From: CAZCBN01 sp964496975
GTDB lineage: Bacteria > Planctomycetota > Phycisphaerae > Phycisphaerales > UBA1924
NCBI GenBank assembly: GCA_964496975.1
Contig: CAZCBN010000034.1
Location: 1-29,084 of the forward strand
Direction of reading: 5' to 3'
Length of the DNA stretch: 29,084 bases
The position numbers were made by a program, and so were the translations under genes. The notes below the pieces were generated by a model. That model worked only from the letters and a program-made list of their open reading frames with translations. It was not told where the DNA came from and did no database searches. How positions within the stretch are numbered: position 1 is the stretch's first letter; each line of letters opens with the position of its first letter. Positions 24,564 to 29,084 of the stretch are shown here, piece after piece.

Positions 24564-25367
24564 TCACTCCGCCCCGGCGAGCGCCTGCTTCTCCGCCTCC
24601 CGCTCCATCCGCTTCACGACGCGCCGCGTCAGCGTCGCCGCGAGCGGGTCGTCGCGCCGCAGCGCGATGAACGGCGCCCCGCCCAGCCCGCGCTCCGCCA
24701 GCAGCGGGTCCACCCACGTGCTGCCGAGCCGGGCCGACTCCGTCTCCGCCCGATACCCGGGCCGATGCTGCCGCAGCAGCACCACCTCCACGCGCCCCGC
24801 GAGGGGCCCGGTCGCCAGCCGCAGGTCGCCCTCGGCGGCCGCGGGCACGGGCGAGGGCACAGACGCGGGCACGGGCGGCGCGCCGGCGCCGGCCGCGCTC
24901 GCATCCCCCGCGGCCGTCGCCGCCTCGATCTGCCCCGACACCTCCTGCTCGAGCGTCTTCGCCGCTTCCAGCGTCGCGGGCGGGCCGAAGGTCACGCGGA
25001 TGACCCGCGCCTGCCGGTTCACAAAGTCCTGCCACTCTTGCCCGACGGTTTCCTGCTCGCCGTCCCACGGCGTCGCGAGGCCCGCGGTGGTCTTCGTCGT
25101 CGTCGACAGCACGCCCCGCGCCGCGTCCACACGCTCCAGCGTGAAGCCCGCGTTCAGCAGCTCCACCCGCGCCGCGTCGAACGCGCCGACATACCCGCCC
25201 GGCGCCACGGCAAACGTCCGCGGCTCGCTCGCGACGCCGCACCCGCCCAGACCGGCGCCCAGCCCAGCGCCGAGCGTGCCCGCGCCCACCGCCGCCGCCA
25301 GCCCGCGCCGCGCCCGCGCCCACACACGCCCCGCCCCGCCGATCTGTCGCCGTTGCTTCGCCCGCAT
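24564..25367 (-). CDS. Lipoprotein of unknown function
   Basis: The 267-residue product has a long basic N-region, a hydrophobic segment (about 23-41) and a lipobox LGGC at Cys43. Two ordered parts follow, separated by an Ala/Pro/Val-rich linker (about 155-180). The first has YVGAFDAARVELLNAGFTLERVDAARGVLSTTTKTTAG, which looks like an alpha/beta fold that begins by comparing or accumulating something across a membrane face. The second has GRVEVVLLRQHRPGYRA and FIALRRDDPLAATLTRRVVKRMERE. No family is recognised. The gene begins 29 bases after the YkgJ-type gene on the same strand and may end that operon. It converges with rlmN at its 3' end, leaving 57 bases between the stops. Confidence 0.75.
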   Translation of the reverse strand: MRAKQRRQIGGAGRVWARARRGLAAAVGAGTLGAGLGAGLGGCGVASEPRTFAVAPGGYVGAFDAARVELLNAGFTLERVDAARGVLSTTTKTTAGLATPWDGEQETVGQEWQDFVNRQARVIRVTFGPPATLEAAKTLEQEVSGQIEAATAAGDASAAGAGAPPVPASVPSPVPAAAEGDLRLATGPLAGRVEVVLLRQHRPGYRAETESARLGSTWVDPLLAERGLGGAPFIALRRDDPLAATLTRRVVKRMEREAEKQALAGAE

Positions 25368-25396
25368 GCGCCAAGCCTACCGCGGCCGCGCCCGGC

Positions 25397-25858
25397 TCAC
25401 TTCCCACGCACCGTCAGCGCGATGACCTCGGGCGCATGCAGCGGCCCGCGGTTGATGCCCTCGCAGTTTTTCGCCGCCGCGGCCCAGTGGTGGGGGCTCT
25501 TCAGCACCTCGGGCCAAAAAGGCCACGCGCGGCACTGCGCGGGCCTCGCCTCGTACACGCGGCACATCGCCTTGCCCGGCACGCTCACGCGGTCCAGCAG
25601 CACGCAGTCGTACCCGTGCTCGGTCTTCACGTCGCGCAGGCTCAGGCCCGCCGGGCCCTGCTCGGTGTAGTCCAGCAAAAACCGCTCGACACCCACGCCC
25701 AGCGCCGCCGCCATGGCCCCCGCCTCAGCCGGCGTGAAGCGCACGTACCCCGGCGGCCCCGAGCAGCACGCCCCGCACCCCGTGCACTCAAAGCGCAGCC
25801 CACGCTCCCCGGCCGCGTCCGTCGCCGCCCACCAGGGCTCCGCGGTCGGCGGGCTCAC
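25397..25858 (-). CDS. YkgJ-family cysteine-cluster protein
   Basis: A GTG start at 25858 gives 153 residues. Cysteines are arranged as CTGCGACC (C25, C28, C31, C32), then C85, C99 in GKAMCRVYEARPAQC (C109) and C132. This is the pattern of the YkgJ/UPF0153 family, which is thought to bind a zinc ion or iron-sulfur cluster. FWPEVLKSPHHW and CEGINRG are also typical. Biochemical function is unknown. The GTGA start overlaps the stop of the upstream phosphatase gene by 4 bases, so the GTG is strongly favoured and translation is coupled. This pairing makes a role next to the phosphatase or its target plausible, but that is inference. Confidence 0.88.
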   Translation of the reverse strand: MSPPTAEPWWAATDAAGERGLRFECTGCGACCSGPPGYVRFTPAEAGAMAAALGVGVERFLLDYTEQGPAGLSLRDVKTEHGYDCVLLDRVSVPGKAMCRVYEARPAQCRAWPFWPEVLKSPHHWAAAAKNCEGINRGPLHAPEVIALTVRGK

Positions 25859-27192
25859 GCGTGGCCGCGACGCAGCACGACCAGGGTCTGGTCGTCGTCG
25901 CGCTCCATCACGCCCGTGTGGGCGAACAGCGCCGCGTGCACCGAGTCCACCACGCACTCGGGCTCGCCCGAGCAGCTCGCGAGGGCCTCGTCGAGCCGGC
26001 GCACGCCGAACATCTCGCGCGTGCCGTCGGCCCCGCGCGGGCCGAAGGCCTCGACAATGCCGTCGGTGTAGAGCACCAGCGTGTCGCCGGGGCCGAGGTG
26101 GGCCTGGCCCGTCTCCAGCGGGATCTCGTCGGCGATGCCCAGCGGCAGGCCGCCCGGCTCCTCCAGCGTCACGATCGACGGCGACCCGTCGCGCTTGATG
26201 CGCGGCGGGTTGTGCCCGCACCGCGTGAACGCCAGCTCCCCGGTCGCGGGGTCCAGCAACGCGAAGAACGCCGTGACAAAGCTCTCCGCCAGCCGGCTCT
26301 CCACCAGCTTGCGATTCGCGAACGCCATCACCTCGCCCGGCAAGAGCCGCATCTCGTCGTCGTGGCAGGCGTCGTAGCAGTGCAGGATGGCCCGCAGCAT
26401 CGCCATCACCGTCGCCGCGCCCGCGCCGTGGCCCGCGACGTCGGCGATCAGCACGCCCCACCGGCCGCTGGGGAAGCGGAAGAAGTCGTAGTAGTCGCCC
26501 CCCGCGTGCGTGCTCGTCAGATAGCTCGTCGCCAGCACAAACCCGGGGATGCTCGGCAGCTTCTGCGGCAGCAGCGACTGCTGGATGACCGCCACCTGCT
26601 CAAACTGACGGGTGAGTTCGGCGTTGAGCGACTCGATCTGCCGCCGGCTCACCAGGTTCTTCGTCGCCATCCCAAGCAGGTTGGTCTGCATGATGGTCTC
26701 GACAAAGAACGACTCCGGCGGCGGCTCGGCCGACTCATAAAACCAGATCGCCCAGTTCAACGCCTCGGCGCCGTCGTACGTCGGGATCGCCATCGCCGAG
26801 CGGATCTTGCCCGCGAAGGGCCCGAACAACTCGTCGCGCGACGTGTCCAGCCCCGTCGCCAGCGTCGGCACGCCCTGCGCCAGAATCTCGCCCACCACGC
26901 CCCCGCTGTGCTCGGGGATCTTCGCCCAGTCGCGCCACGGGTTCGGCGCGGGGCGGTCCGGGTCGGCCCGATCCGCCTGCGTCAGCCACCGCGTTACCTT
27001 GAACTTGCCCGGCGGCATGTTCCGCCGCGACACCGACATGAACAGGTCGCTGGGCCGACGCGTCCCGAACCACCGGCCGAAGTGCTGCAGCATCTGGCTG
27101 GGCTCAGCGATCGCGCCCGCCTTCTGGAACATCTCCGTCAGCGTCCGAACGTCCGAGGTTGGCCCAAACTCCACCACACGCATGCCAACCAT
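25855..27192 (-). CDS. GAF domain plus SpoIIE-type PP2C serine phosphatase
   Basis: Cytoplasmic signalling phosphatase of 445 residues. The N-terminal part (about 20-180) resembles a GAF sensor domain (SGGVVGEILAQGVPTLATGL, AMAIPTYDGAEALNWAIWFYE). A helical linker (about 180-205) leads into the phosphatase domain. The metal-binding acidic residues are D233 in GGDYYD and D251 in IADVAGHGAGA, with LYTDGIVEA and DDQTLVVLRR near the end. The AVIQQSLLP motif starts the domain, as in RsbU-type enzymes. Such proteins often dephosphorylate anti-sigma factor antagonists; no such gene is in the window. It starts 1 base after the cyclodeaminase-type gene and overlaps the YkgJ-type gene by 4 bases. A second in-frame ATG at 27183 is possible. 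Confidence 0.93.
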   Translation of the reverse strand: MVGMRVVEFGPTSDVRTLTEMFQKAGAIAEPSQMLQHFGRWFGTRRPSDLFMSVSRRNMPPGKFKVTRWLTQADRADPDRPAPNPWRDWAKIPEHSGGVVGEILAQGVPTLATGLDTSRDELFGPFAGKIRSAMAIPTYDGAEALNWAIWFYESAEPPPESFFVETIMQTNLLGMATKNLVSRRQIESLNAELTRQFEQVAVIQQSLLPQKLPSIPGFVLATSYLTSTHAGGDYYDFFRFPSGRWGVLIADVAGHGAGAATVMAMLRAILHCYDACHDDEMRLLPGEVMAFANRKLVESRLAESFVTAFFALLDPATGELAFTRCGHNPPRIKRDGSPSIVTLEEPGGLPLGIADEIPLETGQAHLGPGDTLVLYTDGIVEAFGPRGADGTREMFGVRRLDEALASCSGEPECVVDSVHAALFAHTGVMERDDDQTLVVLRRGHA

Positions 27193-27193
27193 C

Positions 27194-27826
27194 CTACGGC
27201 AACGCCCCGCACGCCGCCCCCACCTCCGCCCGAAGCCGCGTTGATTCGGCCGCCAGCGTCGCCGCGTGCGCCCGGGCCGGCTCGCGCGCCCGCTCCTCGA
27301 GCAGCGACAGGTTCACGGCCACGTTCGCCGCCGCGCTCGCCGCCGCGGCCTCGGCCATCGCCGCCGCCACCACGAGGTCGCTCGCCAGATGCCGGTTCGT
27401 CCGGCCCGGGAGCGACGCCACCGCCCGCATGACGCCCAGCGCCGCCTCGAGCGTCCGCCGCGGCACGCCCGCCGCCTCCTCCGCCGCTGCGGAAAGCCCC
27501 GCGCGGGCCGGGTCCCCCTCGGCGAGGCCCTTCAGCGCCGCGTACCGGCCGTACGCCGCCGCGTCCTCGTCCGCGAGCCGCAACAGCGCGTCGCGCGCGC
27601 TCGAAAGCTGCGCGTCCACCTCGCGCAGCCCCGCCTCGTGCGCCGCGAACGCCGCCCGGCCCAGCGTGTACGCGATCACCATCCGGGCCTGGTCGGCGGC
27701 GATGGCCCCGGCGAGCCCCGCCACCGCGCCGCCGCCGGGGGCAGGGGACTTCGCGGCGAGCGCATGCAGGAACTGCGCGATCGTCATCGAGGCGAGGGTG
27801 GGCGAAGTCGCGGTCACGGGGGGCAT
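27194..27826 (-). CDS. Cyclodeaminase/cyclohydrolase family protein
   Basis: The 210-residue product matches the C-terminal domain of formiminotransferase-cyclodeaminase and the stand-alone FchA. The start MTIAQFLHALAAKSPAPGGGAVAGLAGAIAADQARMVIAYTLG carries the conserved PAPGGG motif, and the rest is the expected all-helical fold (AAAMAEAAAASAAANVAVNLSLL near the end). Family members act on folate one-carbon derivatives (formimino- or methenyl-tetrahydrofolate). The formiminotransferase domain is absent, so a methenyltetrahydrofolate cyclohydrolase is more likely, or a non-enzymatic relative. The ATG (27824-27826) shares its first base with the stop of the upstream glycosyltransferase gene (TAATG). 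It is the second gene of the tightly packed operon. Confidence 0.88.
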   Translation of the reverse strand: MPPVTATSPTLASMTIAQFLHALAAKSPAPGGGAVAGLAGAIAADQARMVIAYTLGRAAFAAHEAGLREVDAQLSSARDALLRLADEDAAAYGRYAALKGLAEGDPARAGLSAAAEEAAGVPRRTLEAALGVMRAVASLPGRTNRHLASDLVVAAAMAEAAAASAAANVAVNLSLLEERAREPARAHAATLAAESTRLRAEVGAACGALP

Positions 27827-28596
27827 TATGGCTTGGGCGGGGGGGTGAAGTTGTGCTGCACGATGCAGCGGAGGGCGGAGAGGCCGTCGCGCCAGGTGAT
27901 TTTTTTGCCCTCGGCGTAGGTGCGGCCGGCGTAGGAGACGGGGACCTCGTAGATGCGGATGGGCCTGGGCGCGGCGGCGGCGGGGCCTTCGAGGCGCAGC
28001 CGGGCGAGGCGGGCGACGAGCTCGGGCTCGATGCCGAAGCGGTTCTCGCGGAGGAGGGGCAGGAGCGTGCGGAGGACGGGGGCGGTGAAGGCCTTGGTGC
28101 CGCACTCGATGTCGGTGAGGTTCAGGTTGCTCGCCATGTTGCTGAGCTCGGTGATGACGCGGTTCGCCACGCTGTGCCAGTAGTAGAGCACGCGGTGCGT
28201 CTGCCCGATGAAGCGCGAGCCGATGACCGCGTCGGCCCGGCCGTCGAGCAGCGGGGCGAGCACGGCGGCGTGGTCGGCGGGGTCGTACTCCAGGTCGGCG
28301 TCCTGGATGAGCACAAGGTCGGCCCCCTGCGCCAGCGCGGCGGCGAAGCCGAGGCGGAGCGCGGCGCCCTTGCCGCCGTTGGTGTCGGCGAAGACGGCGC
28401 GGACGTCTGGACGCTGGGCGAGGGCCGCGATGAGGTCGCGCGAGCCGTCGGTGCTGGCGTCGTCGATGAGGACGAGCGTGCGGCGGATGGGCTGGTTTTC
28501 AGGGTTTTTGGGCAGGGGGGTGGCGTCGACGCGGGCGATGAGCCTGGGGAGCCAGTCTCGCTCGTTGTAGACGGGGATGACGAGGGCGAGGTGCAC
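27826..28596 (-). CDS. Family 2 glycosyltransferase (polyprenol-phosphate sugar synthase-like)
   Basis: The 256-residue product is a single GT-A domain. LALVIPVYNERDWLPRLIARV begins the fold, DDASTDGS follows, and LIQDADLEYDP gives the DxD-type metal site with D99 and D101. VIGSRFI and TDIECGTKAF are typical of the DPM1/dolichol-phosphate mannose synthase group. The C-terminal part has IRIYEVPVSYAGRTYAEGKKITWRDG. No membrane anchor is visible. It probably transfers a nucleotide sugar to a lipid carrier for envelope polymers. A GTG at 28596 is the start, without a visible Shine-Dalgarno. It is the first gene of the minus-strand operon; the octamer array lies just upstream. Confidence 0.92.
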   Translation of the reverse strand: MHLALVIPVYNERDWLPRLIARVDATPLPKNPENQPIRRTLVLIDDASTDGSRDLIAALAQRPDVRAVFADTNGGKGAALRLGFAAALAQGADLVLIQDADLEYDPADHAAVLAPLLDGRADAVIGSRFIGQTHRVLYYWHSVANRVITELSNMASNLNLTDIECGTKAFTAPVLRTLLPLLRENRFGIEPELVARLARLRLEGPAAAAPRPIRIYEVPVSYAGRTYAEGKKITWRDGLSALRCIVQHNFTPPPKP

Positions 28597-28611
28597 GGAG
28601 GAGGGTAGGGG

Positions 28612-28691
28612 GAAGCCACGAAGCCACGGAGCGACGAAGCCACGGAGGGGGAAGTGGCCGAGTGGCAGAGAGACAAAGTGGCAGAGTGCGC
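28612..28691. repeat. Degenerate tandem array with exact 8-base period
   Basis: Ten octamers without indels start at 28612. Units 1, 2 and 4 are GAAGCCAC, and unit 3 is GGAGCGAC. The later units shift towards a second consensus, AAGTGGCA or GAGTGGCA, which appears at 28660-28667 and 28676-28683. The array starts 15 bases upstream of the glycosyltransferase start codon and ends near the hairpin unit. Confidence 0.8.
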
Positions 28692-28725
28692 GGCGGGGCC
28701 GCGGGGGAGGGGGAGAGAGCGGGGA

Positions 28726-28789
28726 GGGTCGGCTCGGGGGGCCGACCTACCCAGGACGGCGGCGGCTCGGAGAGCCGCCCCACCCGGGG
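28726..28789. repeat. Duplicated 33-base unit, each with a hairpin
   Basis: Unit one holds GGTCGGC (28727-28733) with GCCGACC (28741-28747), loop of 7. Unit two holds GGCGGCT (28761-28767) with AGCCGCC (28773-28779), loop of 5. Aligned with a 33-base offset, the segment CGGCTCGG...GCCG...CC.ACCC.GG agrees at about 22 of 26 positions. It resembles a REP-type palindromic element. It overlaps the apparent 3' end of the gene at the right edge. Confidence 0.65.
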
Positions 28790-28790
28790 C

Positions 28791-29084
28791 GGAGATGCGA
28801 AGGAGGGTGGTGGCGGCGCGGCGGTGGGTTTCGGGGGTTGCGGTCTGGTTGGCGAGCGTGCGTTGCAGCGCGGCACGCGCGGTGTTGCCGGCTTCGAGGG
28901 TGATGAGTTCGGCGCGGAGCGCGGCGAGTGCCCGGATGGTGTCGAACGCCGCCTGCGTGCGCGGGTGCTCGGCCCAGGCGCGGAGGTCGGCGAGGGTGAG
29001 GTCGTGGCGGACGGCGAGTTCGTGGATGGTGATGGAGTCGGTCAGGAAGTCGGCGAGGAGTTGGACGTGGTCGACGTGGTCGGG
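28791..29084 (-). CDS. Partial unknown protein, 5' end outside the window, 3' end unclear
   Basis: The minus-strand frame that begins at 29084 is protein-like for about 98 residues. It reads HVQLLADFLTDSITIHELAV, LTLADLRAWAEHPRTQAAF and ALAALRAELITLEAG, ending around HRRAATTLLRIS. This looks like a small helix-turn-helix region followed by a helical tail. No family is firmly recognised. The frame has no stop at the expected end. It passes through the hairpin repeat and the octamer array and continues, antigenic to nothing sensible, to 28122 inside the glycosyltransferase gene. Either a nearby stop has been lost through the repeat, or a frameshift or sequence error is present. The end given here is where the protein-like character stops, not a stop codon. 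Confidence 0.5.

Overview
The window looks like a piece of a planctomycete chromosome, most likely of the Phycisphaerae. The DNA is very GC-rich. Two proteins carry the prepilin-type N-terminus (G|FTLIELLVVIAIIALLIGxLLP) with the short H-X9-DG style of prepilin-like proteins that is abundant in that phylum. One secreted protease ends in a GC-type dockerin. Genes are mostly housekeeping or envelope functions, with no prophage, transposon, CRISPR array, tRNA or rRNA visible. A run of ten N at 10441-10450 shows that the sequence is a scaffolded draft or metagenome assembly. The taxonomic call is an inference from protein style, not from a marker gene.

Layout. 1-762 is the end of an unknown gene, followed by argS (822-2744). 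A phosphate-type module follows: an OprP-like porin (minus strand, 3007-4455), a 518-base divergent intergenic region, a PhoB-like response regulator (4974-5711) and a PhoR-like sensor kinase (5750-7573). A small lipoprotein gene (7557-8141, minus) overlaps the end of the kinase gene. Then comes a translationally coupled pair on the plus strand, phoH and a PgpH/YqfF-type 7TM-HD phosphohydrolase (8311-11939), with the assembly gap inside the second gene. From 11958 to 22685 almost everything is on the minus strand: dockerin metalloprotease, pseudopilin-like protein, secreted GH13 glucan enzyme, PIN-PhoH ATPase, an unknown protein, asnS and a second pseudopilin-like protein. 22937-24506 holds a small membrane protein overlapping an RlmN-type radical SAM methyltransferase (plus strand). 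24564-28596 (minus) is a tightly packed series: family 2 glycosyltransferase, cyclodeaminase/cyclohydrolase-family protein, GAF-SpoIIE phosphatase, YkgJ-type cysteine-cluster protein and, 29 bases on, a lipoprotein. The right edge holds the 3' part of an unknown gene whose reading frame runs into repeats.

How the parts may work together. PhoB/PhoR beside an OprP-like porin suggests phosphate-responsive uptake across the outer membrane. The dockerin protease, the GH13 enzyme and the pseudopilin-like proteins point to export of proteins for polymer use. The GH13 gene has a near-palindromic LacI-family-type operator placed on a candidate promoter. The three exported-protein genes (porin, protease, GH13) each end in a strong intrinsic terminator, while I could not see one after the housekeeping genes.

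The least explained structure is non-coding: degenerate tandem arrays with exact 8-base periods at 2833-2928 and 28612-28691, a 16-base array in the GH13 leader, a 12-base array encoding a histidine-every-fourth-residue leader in a pseudopilin, and a duplicated 33-base hairpin unit at 28726-28789. I found no clearly new multi-gene defence or mobile system. The best candidates for something undescribed are the four-to-five gene phosphatase/cyclodeaminase/YkgJ operon and these repeat arrays.
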